Below, piece by piece: positions 1-11,771 of a stretch of DNA of 64,000 nt. The notes beneath the pieces were generated by a model, which did not search any database, was not told the origin of the DNA, and was given only the letters and a program-made list of their open reading frames with translations. The stretch is taken from contig JAPTYO010000005.1 of assembly GCA_036873135.1 (NCBI GenBank), positions 8,906,166 to 8,970,165 of the forward strand. Direction: 5' to 3'. The translations under genes were made by a program, and so were the position numbers. The first letter of the stretch is position 1. The number at the start of each line of letters is the position of its first letter. The stretch is from Clarkia xantiana subsp. parviflora (Eukaryota > Streptophyta > Magnoliopsida > Myrtales > Onagraceae).

Positions 1-1489
1 CCCTGTTTGTTGATAGCAAACAAGATCAACCAGAGGGTCCCTCTGCGCTTCACCGCAAGAGATCAAGGGAAGATGAAGAGGAATCGGGATCATCTTATTG
101 GTCCTCAAACGATCATCCGGTGTGATGAACGCCAGTGATAAAAGTACATTAAATTGTCTCGTTTAAATCCTCTCAATGCTCTACCTTATCTTTTAAAAGC
201 TTCGTGGATGATCTAGATTTTGCCATTGTGGTTATTTCTCATACTGTTCAATTTTATGTTTGAATTTTGACTATTGATATTTTTGAATTTTTGAATAAAT
301 TAGTTACCATTCGATTTGAAATGAGTTCTACTTGTCAATATTAATCGACTCGGCTAGAAACGAGATCGATCTGAAAAGTGAGAAAACCGAAACAATAAGG
401 CTATTGAACATAGCCAAATCAAACAAATCCATGCATTTTAATCATATATTTAAGTAACATCAAGATCCCATTAAAATCCATCGACTGCGTCGCTCTAAGA
501 ATTCGCCGATTAAAACTCTTTCTTTATTATTATTACTCCATTGAATGAAATAAATTGTAATGATAATCATGTGCGAAACCGATTGGATTAAATTGGATTA
601 AATTCAGAAATAAAACAATTTAACCAAGGGTCGGAACCTCGGTAAAATTGCGCCCCGCACAAGTGGACCTCGAAAAAGGAACACATCGTTTCAAAGTATG
701 AGTTTAATAATGAAGTGTTTAAATGATGATGTGCTGAATTTTCGTTTGCATTCCTTCGGAAATAACTTATTGATAACGTTTACATCGGTAGAAAGTAGGC
801 TTCGAAAGCTACTATGACCTTGTAAAAGTATCAACTGACGCATAAGGTGAAAACTTGAAATGCTCAGTTCGGATATGAGATAAAATCTCTGAAATAAGTT
901 TGCAAACGAAGAAGGATGAAATCGGTTAAACGATTTTCCTTCCGTACGCCTTGAAAGATAAGTCAGACTAAACATTCAAATCAAATGACACACTTCTAAA
1001 GACATAGTTTGCAAACATAATGTTGTAGTCATTTCGCCAAACGTTCCCTATGGGATGATGAGAAAATGATTCACATTAATCTAAAACTATGTTCCATTAT
1101 AATCGGTAAAACACGCCGCCATAAAAGCTGAAGAGTGATGATGAGTTAAATCATATCACCATGCGACATTAATTTGCGCATTAAACACGTATCTAGGACA
1201 AGAGTATGCGAATTACTTTTTGAAAGGACATGTTTACAGCTAGAAAAATGGTGTCGTGGTCGAACATGAGACATTAAATACTTGAGGACAAATTTTCCAA
1301 TGCATTGACGTTTTCAGTACAATGAGTCTTGATCAGAAAAAAGGGGATATTAGTGACATCAGGTCCCACTTAATTTGAGTGGGAGAAATTTGAACCAGCA
1401 ACTTAAGTGAATGACATGGTAAATGATAATGAGAACATTTTCATTATAAATCCAGTGGGAGGAATAAACACCTTCCACAAGTAATCACT

Positions 1490-3431
1490 GTTGCTGTTGA
1501 GACGAATCAAGTTGAACCTGATTATCATAATGCTGAACCAGGATTGCCACAGCTACCTTTACTACCCATTGTTTCCAGTGGGAGTGATCCGACAAACTTG
1601 GTTCCAGATCCTAGTGATCAAGGAATTCATCTTGGAAGTAAAATTCTGAGACCGAGAAGTCGTATAAGGAAAGTTGTCGGTTATGGTTAAAGCACTCCTC
1701 TTGTACCCAATAGAAGTGATGCTCCGATAAGAAGCTTCATCTCGAGTGGGAGAATTGATCCCAATTGGAAGAAATGCTCCGATAAGAGGCATTATTCCGA
1801 GTGGGAGAGACATTAAGACTCAAAGACAGGATAATCAAGCCTAGACAAAAGTCAAAGGCGTCGAACTTCTCCAAAGAAGTACCCCATCTAGAAGAGTGAT
1901 GTTCTCACTCTAACAACTGTTGCACTGCATTGGAAAGACCTCAAGTGGAGAAATAGAGGAAATTAATAAATGAGAGAGATCGCCTTAAATGAAATCCATT
2001 ATAGTCTATAGTTGATTTACCTGCTAACCACAGGGGCATAGGGATATGTGAAGCAATACGAAGCTCGATTTATTGCGAAAGGCTGTACCCAAATTCACGG
2101 TGTGGACTTTGACAAAACATACTCACCAACTGTGCGTAAAACCACGGTAAGGGCCATTTATGGTCCTGGTCGTAGGTTTCGGTTACGAACCTCACCAAAT
2201 GAGTATTAAGACCGGATTCCTCCACAGAAGCCTACAGGAAGAGATCTACATGGAGCGACTAGAGGTTTTCATTAGTCCTGGTAACGAACGTAAAGTTTGT
2301 AAACTCCAAAGGTCCATTTACGGTCTTAAACAGTCGTCTCGGCAATGGTACCGCAAATTCCACTAGGAAATCGTAGGAAACGGATTTGTGAATCTTCACC
2401 AGGATCCGTGCGTGTATTATAAGACCTCCGGGTCTAAGTATGTCATCTTAACCTTATACGTGGACGAAATACTCATTGCCGCAAACGACGTGAGTTTTAT
2501 GAATAAGTCAAAGTCCTGGTTGGCATAAGTATTTGAGACGAAAGACATGGGAGAGGCCACGTACATCTTAGGCATTAAAATTGCTAGAGATCGGGCTACC
2601 CGGAAATTGTGTCTATCCCAAGAAGCTTATATCAACAAACTGTTGAAAAGATTCTGATTATAGGATACCTAACCCGTGGATACTCCGGTGGTGTTTGGGT
2701 GCGCACTGTCAAAACGTTACGGCCCCAAGAACCTGGCAGAGCGTGAACAGATGAAGGGTGCTGAGTATTTAAGCATGGTCGGTAGTTTGATGTACGTCAT
2801 GCAATGCACCCGTCCGGATATCTATTACGCCATAGGCCTAGTAGCATGTTTCCAATCAGATCCTTGCTATCACATTTAAAGGCTATAAAACGAATAACTC
2901 ATTATCTGAAAAGTTACTGCCGACTAAGAATTGTGCTATGAGGGCAGGAAGTTAGAATTGACCGATTACATTGACATCGACCGTGGTGGCGATTCGGATG
3001 ATCATAAGTCCCCCACAGGAGGAGCATTCCTCCTTGCTAATGCCGCCATTTCATGGACGAGCAAGAAGCAGACATGTGTCGCGCTGTCCACCATGGAATC
3101 GACATTCGTAGCTCTCTCTAAGAATGCACAAGAAGCGTCCTGGCTCAAAAGGCTTCTAACTGCACTGCTTGGTGGTGATGTCGAGAATAAACCTATGAAG
3201 GTCTTCTCTGACAGTCAAGCCGTCATTGCGGCATTTAAGAATTTGAAGTACCACAGTAGGAACAAACACATTGATGTGAAATATTTCTATGCTAAATATA
3301 TGGTAGAATACAATATAATCACTATGGAATAGTTTTCCACTTATGATATGATTACAGACCCATTAACTAAACCACTACGCAGGGAGATATTCGAAAAGCA
3401 CGTAAAATTGCTTGAATTGCGTAGGGTTTAG
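1490..3431 (+). pseudogene. copia reverse transcriptase and RNase H, broken
   Basis: The reading shifts frame several times. Around 1845 an arginine/proline-rich linker (RRRTSPKKYPI) resembles the segment before copia RT. At 2044-2150 the RT start is visible (YEARFIAKGCTQ, then VDFDKTYSPTVRKTT). 2160-2366 gives the QRSIYGLKQSSRQWY block, and 2455-2480 a 'YVDE' where active copies have YVDD. 2931-3332 is the RNase H part (DHKSPTGGAFLL, ISWTSKKQTCVALSTMES, then NKHIDVKYF). The tail at 3350-3431 (DPLTKPL...) matches the usual end of copia Pol. In-frame stops at several places show it cannot be translated whole. Confidence 0.88.
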
Positions 3432-4542
3432 AAATGGCAAGTATCTGTGATAACATTTTGATATTAGAAAGTTACATTTTGTAAGCGAAAGAATTGAAAC
3501 TGAGTTTATGATCAATCGACGTCATAATGTTTTGATTACATCAGATTTACGGTCTATAAACGAAGTCGTAGGAGGACGCAATCCTCTGCCAAACTATGTC
3601 GATGTGGCTTACCTAGTCACACATGTATGGTCGTCTTGCGGTGAGGGAGGCCTCCACCAAACAAGGCTGTCTAAGAGTCAGGGGATAAACCTGATTAAGC
3701 AAGAAGTGACTCGACATGATCTTCATTTTTCATATCGCCGTGATGAAATTCGTTCGTCATTAAACCACGTTCTGGGCCAGATGAGAATCTGTGATAGCAT
3801 GATTGACATATCCCTTTCCTGTCAACCCAAAAGGTTCAGGTATGCTATCAACGCGTGCTTCACACTACGCGTGCCACGTTCGACCACGGGGTCACAACTC
3901 GGTTGTGCTAGGAAGGAATCCTTGTGATTCTGGCGGGCGCAAACTTCTTCACCTCGAGCGTGTGATTGATCCCAGGACCTTTATGAAGAGGCACCTAAAG
4001 TATCCTCACGGACTCAGAACTCATATCTAAGGTCAGGCTCAATGCTCTCTTCCCGGCGTACAAGCGTAATGCTGAACAAAAAGGCCCAGTGACCACGTCT
4101 TTGGAAACCGGTTGGGTCTGACTAAGGATATGAGAGATGGGGATGGTCAAGTTCACCTATAATTCACCGACTCTTGTATTCACTAGGTGGCCACCAACCG
4201 GATATTAGTTGAAGGTTGTGAATACTTGTACAGATGTCTTGGAGAAGTGTTCCTATGTGGAAACTAGGCAAAAGGAGAATTAACAGTTGACCTAGGATAC
4301 AGCGCGGTACAATATAAATATTGTTTACAACAAGTTTATTGGAGAAAAGGGAATCAACGTTCCGCGGGCGCTACAATACTCCTAACAGATGAGTAACACA
4401 ATGCTTGTCGTATCCGTCGGTCGCACAGCGAACCTCGTATGAACTATTCGGAAGCAAGGAGCAGATTGAAGGAGTGAAATGTTGATGCAGATTTGGACGA
4501 CAATACATTAACAGGCACCCTCCCATTGCGGCGAGTGAGAGC

Positions 4543-5139
4543 TGTTAGCATATGGTGTTGGGCGCCGTAATTGGTAGCCAATAATATGTATAGTTTGCCT
4601 AAGGAAATTAGGTAAATGTCACATTAGGGTAATTGGGCTAGACCAAAATCCCAATTGACATGAGATGCCTAAATTACGGGCCTCCCCTATACATGGCCGG
4701 CCGAAATAATGGTGTGGGCAAAGTGGACTTTTGTCCACTTTGCTCCTCCTATAAATACATGGTGTTAGGGGATTTTTGGGGTTAATCACTATTTTCTCAT
4801 TAGAGTGTTTTAGAGAGAAAACCCCTCCACCCCACACCTAGGTATTTCGGCCGAACCCCTCACCCAAGGTGTGCCAATTTGCTTTCCAGGCAAACACTCC
4901 AGAGATCTGTCCCTGTGCCTAGAATCGATCAGAGGCTTTGCTGTGGAGCTTCTACTGCGTAGGGATTCTCTAACAAGAATCTCTACGGGTCCCGACCGGA
5001 GGATCGTGAACTCCATGCAAAAGGATCTAGGGACTACGGATCATCTTTGAGGTATGTGCGTATCTTCCGCTGCATAATTTTGATTACTAGCATGTACCAT
5101 GATTTAGTATCTGTAGTGACTAATCCCCGTAATCTAACA
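4543..5139 (+). repeat. copia 3' LTR
   Basis: The LTR starts TGTTAG and ends CTAACA, a perfect 6-bp terminal inverted repeat. It is preceded by a purine-rich tract (gcgagtgagagc) that fits a polypurine tract. A TATA box (tataaata) lies near 4750, about 210 bp into the LTR, followed by a pyrimidine-rich leader. The length is 597 bp. The partner LTR is outside the window, so target duplication cannot be tested. The sequence right after it is the inside of a different, gypsy-type element. Confidence 0.8.
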
Positions 5140-5870
5140 TGGAGGACACACAAACAAGGCTGAAAAATCAAACCTTGGGAGATAAGGAACCGAACAGGTC
5201 AAAAAACCGGTTCGGAGCGAGCCGACCGCCGGAGCTTCCCCCGCCGCCGGAAAACAACGCCGCCACCGGAGAAGACTCCATCCACCGGAGACGCCGCCTG
5301 CAGTGCGACCAGAGCCCGCCCGCTGCGCCGCCTGGTTCCGACCGATGCGCCGTCGAGCTCCCTGTCCGCCGTCGGGCTCCCCGTCGCCGTCCGTCCGCCG
5401 TCGAGCTTCCCGTGCGCCACTCCCCCTCCGGCCGGCCTAACACCCAATCTTCAAATACAAACAAAAATTCCACCCCAAATCAAACTTAAGAGAGCTCCAT
5501 GAGAGGTGTGGTGACTTGATTGGGTTGATTGGGTGGAAATTTGAAAAAGGAAGGAGGAGAAGAAAACCTAGGTTGAAGATGGGATGAGATGCTCTAGAAA
5601 AGATGGAGAGAAAAAGTGCTCTATAAAAGATGAAGGAAGGGGAAATAATGAAGGGATGTCCAAAAATATACCTTATAAAGGATATGATAGGGGTTTTTCC
5701 TCCAAAAGGCTCCAATAAAAAGGAGACACGAACAAAAGGACACAGTCCGAAGGATAAGTAAAATGAAACCAAAGCTCGTAATCCTTACCCTCATAAAACA
5801 TTATCATATGACTTGAACTTGGTTAAATCTAATAAAAGCATTTTTCGTATATGTATTAAGCTTCTCTAAA

Positions 5871-6088
5871 GCAGGGGGCATGGAAATTACAACGCGTCTC
5901 AAGCAATCGATAAAGGTCGGGATCGTCACAAAACCTTCCTAAAAGCAGGGGGCATGAAAATCACGACGCGTCTCGAGCACTCGATATAGGCTGGGATCGT
6001 CACAAAACCTTCCTAAAGGCAGGGGGCATGAAAATCACGACGCGTCTCGAGCACTCGATGAAGGCCGGGATCGTCACGAAGGTACGCC
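5871..6088 (+). repeat. three tandem 74-bp repeats
   Basis: Units begin at 5871, 5945 and 6019 with gcagggggcatg and share acgcgtctc and gggatcgtcac. Units two and three are closer to each other than to the first. They sit in the untranslated 3' region of the gypsy element just before its polypurine tract, and the 'gggggcatg' heading is like the tract itself. Function is unknown. Confidence 0.85.
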
Positions 6089-6166
6089 CTTCTACTCGCT
6101 TGGGCGATATTCCGCAGAAAATAGAGTCAAGAAAATGTTAAACCATTCCTTGACTCGGGGGGCAAA

Positions 6167-6983
6167 TGTTGGATATACGCCCAAGCTATCACTAACTGGA
6201 CCCGATAAATGGGCCATAACCTAATATAATTCGAAACTTGGATCACGAACACACGAGGCCCACCACATAGGCCCGAAAAACACCCCGAGTGGCGAAAACC
6301 ACTCGGAAGGCCCCGAGTGGAAAAACCACATGGGAGCAACCCAAGCAAGGAACCCTTGCTTGGGTAGCCCGAGCAAGACCTTAGGGGTACCCGGGCGGGT
6401 ACCCCCTCCTCCGTCCGGACGAGTCCCTCTCCTCTGTCCGGACGAGTCCTCCTCGTCCGAACCCCTACCCCCAGACGATATTTCGCCCAGGGCTCGCCCT
6501 TGGAGGCTACACACCAACACTTAGCTATGATAATCTTATCTACGGTCGAACCGGGGTCAAATGCACCTTATTTACACTCAATGCCAACTTATTTTACGAA
6601 CCTGCCACAACCGGACCAGGAAACCACTGGAACCAGGGCGGTTCAATAGGAGCTCTATAAATAGAGACCTCCTCCCCTCATTTGAAGGTAATCTCTCACT
6701 CTTTCTCTAAGTTCACTACCTCTCTCTAAAGTTCATACTCACTTAAGCTTCGGAGTGGGCTTACCGGGACCCCCCCCCCCCCCCCCCCCCGGTGCTCATT
6801 TGCAGGTACCTAAGGAGAGGAAGCGAGGATCCGAGAAGTAAGAAGCCCACGAAGTAGAAATCCGGGAAGAAGAAGCCCACGAAGAAGAAGGCCGATAAGA
6901 AGAAACCCATAGAGGAGACTTGTGTGCAAACACCTTTCATGCCTCATTTATCACTTCATCACATTCCGGGTGTTCCGTCTACA
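6167..6983 (+). repeat. Tat-like gypsy LTR
   Basis: It starts TGTTGGATATACGCC, akin to the LTR starts at 58530 (TGATGGGTATACG) and 60937. A TATA box (ctataaata) at about 6654 is followed by a CT-rich leader. A run of 21 C lies at 6770-6790. The right end is placed at ...gtctaca near 6983 by analogy with the LTR at 60937-61809, which ends ...tgtaca; this border is less certain than the left one. Confidence 0.6.
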
Positions 6984-7009
6984 TTTGTTCGAATCAAAAT
7001 GGCTTTTTT

Positions 7010-7225
7010 TCCTCTCAAATCCTTCTGGGTAGGGCATATTATAATGGGATGTGGTCTGATCCCACCGCGGCTTCATGAAATACTTGGGCGCTAGGAAAAC
7101 GATTCATCCATTGGGAATTAGCCAATGCACGATCAAGTCTTTCACGAACCCGACTTCCTCCAGTTTGTTGATTAGACCACGTAAACCTAGGCCCCTTAAC
7201 TGAGGTCGAGGAGCCCAACGTCGTT
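7010..7225 (-). pseudogene. LINE endonuclease fragment
   Basis: Read on the minus strand from about 7200, the translation gives FTWSNQQTGGSRVRERLDRA, then, about 25 residues further on, GSDHIPL followed by a stop. These are the C-terminal motifs of the APE-type endonuclease of plant LINEs (TWSN, RLDRAL, SDHxPL). Only this part of the domain is present, and no reverse transcriptase follows. It abuts the gypsy LTR on the left, so it may be old insertion-site sequence. Confidence 0.75.
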
Positions 7226-8341
7226 TATCATGACTTATTTGTTAACCAATTAAGTCTACCGTATGGAAATATTTATGTATTAATTAAATTTCTAATAAGT
7301 AAGACACGTTGATTAACTTGAGTTTGAGATACCCACAAGAAACAAACTTGGGGCCTCTCATATCGGAAAATGATAGATAAGGTTTGAATGGTAACTTATA
7401 AAAAAATTCCAAGAAAAATGCTGCTTTCAAAGATGTTAGTATATATCTAGTTCATTCATTATAATATTACATGTTTGAGTATCATTGTGAAGAAGATCTA
7501 TTAAGAGTTGATAATAATAAGTTTTCTGGTTATGCAAAATAAAAATTACATTCATCTTGAGGTGGCACGGAATTGTTTTACCAAACCTCCTAATTAACTA
7601 ATTAAAAATCATTAGTTGATGAAATTAAGGTAAACATCGTTTGATGAATTTTAGGAGAGGTACACACAAGTTGAAGCAAGATTAATTCAACATTTGCTGA
7701 AATTTCAACATAGTTTGATGAATTTTAGGAACACAGAAATTCATGCATTTATTAATCTTATTATTATTATTAGGGACAGTAGAATTTCATTAGGACAAGA
7801 AGAATATTAAACAAATAATGACCGTACGTGTAGTTTTCTTTCCAAATTTAACCCCATGCTTTTTCTTATTCATGCTTTTTTTTTTGTCAAACATGCTATC
7901 CTTTTTGGCAACAAAAAAAAAACATGCTATCCTTTATTAATACTTGAAAATATCAACTCAATCCAGATTACAATTCAACCATTCTTTTGGCCAAATTACA
8001 ATTCAACTATACAAACAAAAATATAAGAGATGGAACTAAATGACATAATTAGTCAGACACATTTCGTTTAAATTTCTAAATTTTAATGGGTTTTCTAAGC
8101 ATGTATAAATTAATTTTATATAATTATTATGAATGGTCTAAAAAATATTAATTAACTATGTAAGTAAAAGGGTTCAGCATGAATTGAAGATGACAATGGT
8201 TAGGAAGCTTTAAGTTGAAGGGTTTGACCCATTTTCCAACTCGGGTTCCACGCACGGGGTCACGGGGCCCCAGATGAGGGATCCGGGTCTGAAACGATGT
8301 CTCACTCACTTTGGGAAATTTCACTGAATTTGGAGTTACCC
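7226..8341. other. AT-rich intergenic stretch
   Basis: No open frame or structured repeat is recognisable. It is AT-rich, with several A and T runs, and has a small duplication of 'tagtttgatgaattttagga' around 7650-7730. Confidence 0.5.
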
Positions 8342-8356
8342 AACTTATCTCGCTTT

Positions 8357-8893
8357 TTCATAAAAAAAAATTTAAAAAATTAACAGTTCCTTTGGTTCAA
8401 GATGTTTGACCACTTTTGGGTTTTGATCTATGATGTTTTTTTGCATAGTTTTGGTACTATATGTTTGTAGATTTTTATAGTTTTCGTCCGACCGTTACAT
8501 TCCGTCCATTTTTTCCTTTAAGTGACATGTGCAAGTCACGTGATCCAACCTAAATTTTCAATTTTTTTCAAATTTGAGAGAATTGACCCATTGAACTAGG
8601 TTTAGGGTGTCAATTCCCCCAAATTTGACCCATTAAACCTAGTTCAATTCGCCCAAATAGAATTAGGTTTAGGGTGTCAATTCTCCCAAATTTGAACAAA
8701 ATTAAAAGTTTAGGGTGGATCACGTGACTTGCACATGTCACTTAACGGAAAAAATGGATGAAATGTAACAGTCGGATCAAAACTAGAAAAATCTGCAAAC
8801 ATATGGTACCAAAACTAGAAAAAAAAACATTATGGACCAAAACCTAAAAACGATCAAACATCATGGATCAAAAGACTTATTAACCCAAAAAAA
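8357..8893. mobile_element. foldback element with long inverted arms
   Basis: The two halves are imperfect inverted copies. The left arm reads ggttttgatctatgatg, ttggtactatatgtttg and gtgacatgtgcaagtcacgtg; the right arm has the reverse complements in reverse order. Each arm is about 200 bp. A 15-bp direct repeat, aacttatctcgcttt, flanks the insert at 8342-8356 and 8894-8908, with an A-run before the right copy. The arms suggest a foldback or Mutator-type MITE, but a 15-bp duplication is long for those groups. Confidence 0.75.
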
Positions 8894-8946
8894 AACTTAT
8901 CTCGCTTTGACTCTGGCAAAAGAAAAAAAAAAAGTATCACTAAATT

Positions 8947-10006
8947 TAGGGGTGGCAATCGGATCGTGTCGTGTTGCTAGTGACACACGTGTCTACTCGT
9001 GTCGTGTCAAAACGTGTTCATCCTATTTTCGTATCGTATCGTGTTCGTGTCACCAAATTATCGTGTCGTGTCCGTGTGACATGCATGTGACATGATAAGA
9101 GATATCTCAGGAAAATCAATAATGCTAATATTACGCATTTGGCCGTATTTTTTACAAATATTACGAAATGATCCATAATGAACCAACATCATTTTTTGAT
9201 AAATAAATTCATCAATGGTTTATTTTTAATTAGTATAAATGTTGCGGGTACGTGGTGCAGTGAATAGGGGTAATAATGTAAATATATTAGGGATGGGCAT
9301 GGAACCGGTTCGGCCTGTACTGGTTATGGCCCGGATTGGAACTTGTTTAAACAGTTCCGGTCAAGTCCGGTCCGGTACAAATTTTGTATTGACTAAGATA
9401 TAAGAGAGAAAAAATGGTCTGGTTCGAGACCGATTCTGGACTATTTTGTTAAAAATAGTCCGGCTCGATCCAAACCGGCTCTTCCAATTTTTATATATAA
9501 ACTTACACTATACTTAAAAAAAAAAAAAAAAAAAAAAAACAAATCCAAAATCATTCTGGTCCAGTCCAAAACCAGTTTGGTCTAGTTCAAGACCGGTTCC
9601 AAAGAAGTATACTAACGGTTCTTGATTAGTTTCTCCACTTGAAAACCCTGTTTTTTTGGAACGGGTCTGAAATGTCCAGTTCTAAACGGTCTGGTCGGAT
9701 TGGTTTTTTTGTCATCCCTAAAATATATATTAATTTAAGGGCTTAGTTGCATATTGAAAATGAGGTCTATATAAGTAAATATTAGATTTTAAATAGTGTC
9801 TATTCGTGTTTAGCCGTGAAATCGTGTATATTCGTGTCTTAATCGTGGACATGCAGCTCTGAGCTACATGGACATATTTATAGTCGTGTATATTCGTGTC
9901 AGAGAGTTGTTTAGACACGGACCGTGTCGTGTCATGTCAAAAATGTAAAAAAAACAGCTCAAATACAGCTCGTGTATTCGTGTCCTGTCAGAAATTGCCA
10001 CCTCTA
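8947..10006. mobile_element. hAT-type non-autonomous element (TAGGGGTGGCAA family)
   Basis: Terminal inverted repeats are TAGGGGTGGCAAT on the left and its near complement ATTGCCACCTCTA on the right. A perfect 8-bp target duplication, actaaatt, lies at 8939-8946 and 10007-10014, the length expected of hAT elements. Both subterminal regions are full of cgtgtcgtgtc motifs. No transposase is present. A second hAT-like element is nested inside at 9288-9720. The same family recurs at 35526-36296. Confidence 0.9.
9288..9720. mobile_element. nested hAT-type MITE (TAGGGATG family)
   Basis: Ends are TAGGGATGGGCA on the left and TGTCATCCCTA on the right, flanked by a perfect 8-bp duplication aaatatat (9280-9287 and 9721-9728). 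Subterminal regions repeat ggtccggt-like and gaccggtt-like motifs. It inserted into the older hAT element around it. It has no coding capacity. Confidence 0.88.
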
Positions 10007-10223
10007 ACTAAATTGACTCAAAATCACCACCCAATTAAAATTAATTAGCTTCAATTACTTTTGTCCTACCTATAGAAGGCATCGATCATCAATCTTATCT
10101 TAAGCAATCTATTTACTACTTTTATAAATAAATAAATAAAAATGATGCCACAATATTGCCCATACTCAATCTTTGTAGAGACCTTATGGTGGAAGGACAC
10201 TGAAATGAAATAAACCCGCTAAT

Positions 10224-10508
10224 TGTTACTAATAAAACGTGTGTATTAACAAATCGTTTTATAAGTCTAAATTTATGGATAAAGACATTCAGTATACTTT
10301 TATACTTTAACATTTTTTCGGTCACCTGGACTTTGACTAACTATAGGTCAAACTATGGGTATCAACCCACCCACCACAACATTGACCACCAGAACTAGAA
10401 CATGCGCGCTCTGATACCATGTTAATAATAAGACACTCACCTTAACCAACCGTTCCATAAGTCTGAACTTATGGGTGAAGACATTTAGTACACCATTATA
10501 CTTCAACA
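10224..10508 (-). mobile_element. complete 285-bp miniature LTR retrotransposon (TRIM/SMART)
   Basis: On the minus strand two 89-bp LTRs (10420-10508 and 10224-10312) run TGTTGAAGTATAA...AACA and TGTTAAAGTATAA...AACA. Directly after the first is TGGTATCAGAGC (10408-10419), the canonical primer binding site matching initiator tRNA-Met. The internal part is only 107 bp. A 5-bp target duplication, ctaat on the plus strand, is at 10219-10223 and 10509-10513. It codes for nothing and must have been moved in trans. The total size falls in the range of the smallest LTR elements known (SMARTs). Confidence 0.92.
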
Positions 10509-10513
10509 CTAAT

Positions 10514-11771
10514 ATACCTAAAATCTTTGTTGCAATATGATAAGAGGTTATTCCTCCCGGAACTAAATCAAAACCTTTTACACTACATGCTAAACTTACA
10601 AGCTGTACCTCTCCAATTAGTTTATAAGGATCAGACATTCATATTCTAGGAATACAACTCTGTTACTAGAAATGCGCCAATAAAAAAAACATGCTAGCCC
10701 TAAAAGAAATGAATGAATTTCAAATATGGTGAATAAATCTAAAAATGTTTTACTGGGTTCATAAAAAAAAATTGCTAAATTCCAATACATTCAATGCCAA
10801 ATAACTATCAAGAAGCACAAGCAAGAAAACTTAATATGAGAGCCTTAGTTGCTAAATAAGTTTATATAAAGTCTCAATAATTAGATGCGTCTAATTTGGT
10901 ATCAAATAGTGACTGTTTTTTTTTTAATGTTATTTGTTGTCGTGCTCTATTTTAGGTTTATATTTTTAGCTAATTGCCAGCTGAATTTTATGAAGAATTG
11001 CAACATGCTAATTGATCTAGGAGACATTTACCATTTACTAGATGAAATGAATTCAAATGAAAGGTGATGAGCACGTGCACGTCTCCCTCACTATATAGCA
11101 ACAGATTCAACGGAGTTAGCAAATTGCAATATTACATAAGTTCCAACGTACAATTGTTTAAAAAAACAAACAATTGTTTAAAAAACAAAAAATTAGCTAG
11201 AAAATTATATATACCCAAAAGTTGAACTAGCAAGATATTAACCTTATAATTAATTAACTAGAAATAGATACGTGGTTTGCGCGACTACTCATAAAAACTT
11301 ATGTTATAATATCACTTACTGGTAAACTCGTTTTTAAAATTAACGTATTAAAAGATTATATTTATCTTATTGTTAATTAATTTGTTACGGTAGACTATGT
11401 ATATGAAAAATATATGATGTCGTATGTTATTCAGAAGATTTTATTATGTACTTTCACAAGAAAGAATAGATTAGTAAATCAGAGCAGCGTAAAAAAATTT
11501 ATAACTCAATGATTATGATATTCAAGAGTGAATAATACTATATTTAATTAAAGGAAGCAAAAATATATTTTTAAAGATATTAAAATTTTAAAGTATCATC
11601 TAAATAACGTGGAAGCTGATGTAACGCCTACATTAATTCTAGTGCGTTTTAAATCTTAAAACTATCGTTTTGCCACGTAACATTATTTTACTTAATTTAA
11701 CGAAATCAAGTTGAATATAAATTTTTTAGATTAGATTTGCAATTTTAGTTAAGTGATCCTATTTTTTCATT
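10514..11771. other. AT-rich intergenic stretch
   Basis: No gene is recognisable; the longest open frames are about 60 to 100 codons of low complexity or overlap the TRIM. The segment 11160-11760 is strongly AT-rich. Confidence 0.5.

Larger units (their letters stand above)
1..5139 (+). mobile_element. Ty1/copia LTR retrotransposon, 3' part, decayed
   Basis: The stretch reads as the downstream part of a copia element: a degenerate polyprotein linker, reverse transcriptase and RNase H remnants, an untranslated region of about 1.1 kb, and a 3' LTR. The 5' LTR, gag and integrase would lie before the window. The first 1.4 kb has no clear ORF but repeats phrases such as 'agtgggag', which also occur in the linker part. 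The coding part is broken by many stops and frameshifts, so the copy is dead. The region 3508-4030 has open frames of 139 and 75 codons that I do not recognise. Confidence 0.8.
5140..6983 (+). mobile_element. Tat-like Ty3/gypsy element, 3' part with LTR
   Basis: Upstream of an LTR at 6167 lies the tract ttgactcggggggcaaa, the same polypurine tract that precedes the 3' LTR of the full-length element at 58513-58529. The stretch also starts with a GC-rich CCGCCG segment (5210-5440), resembling 57730-57840 of that element. I therefore read it as the 3' end of a relative, cut off on its left side by the copia element. The open frames in the GC-rich part (5139-5489 and its complement) are low-complexity proline/arginine runs with no recognisable domain. 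Confidence 0.65.

Noticed and set aside
3508..3927. 139-codon ORF after copia Pol, considered as an envelope-like gene
   Set aside because: No signal peptide, membrane segment or recognisable domain; the surrounding element is decayed.
5139..5489. 116-codon proline/arginine-rich ORF, with ORFs on the other strand
   Set aside because: All frames of this CCGCCG-rich segment are open because stops are rare in GC-rich repeats; no domain, and it lies in the untranslated region of a retroelement.
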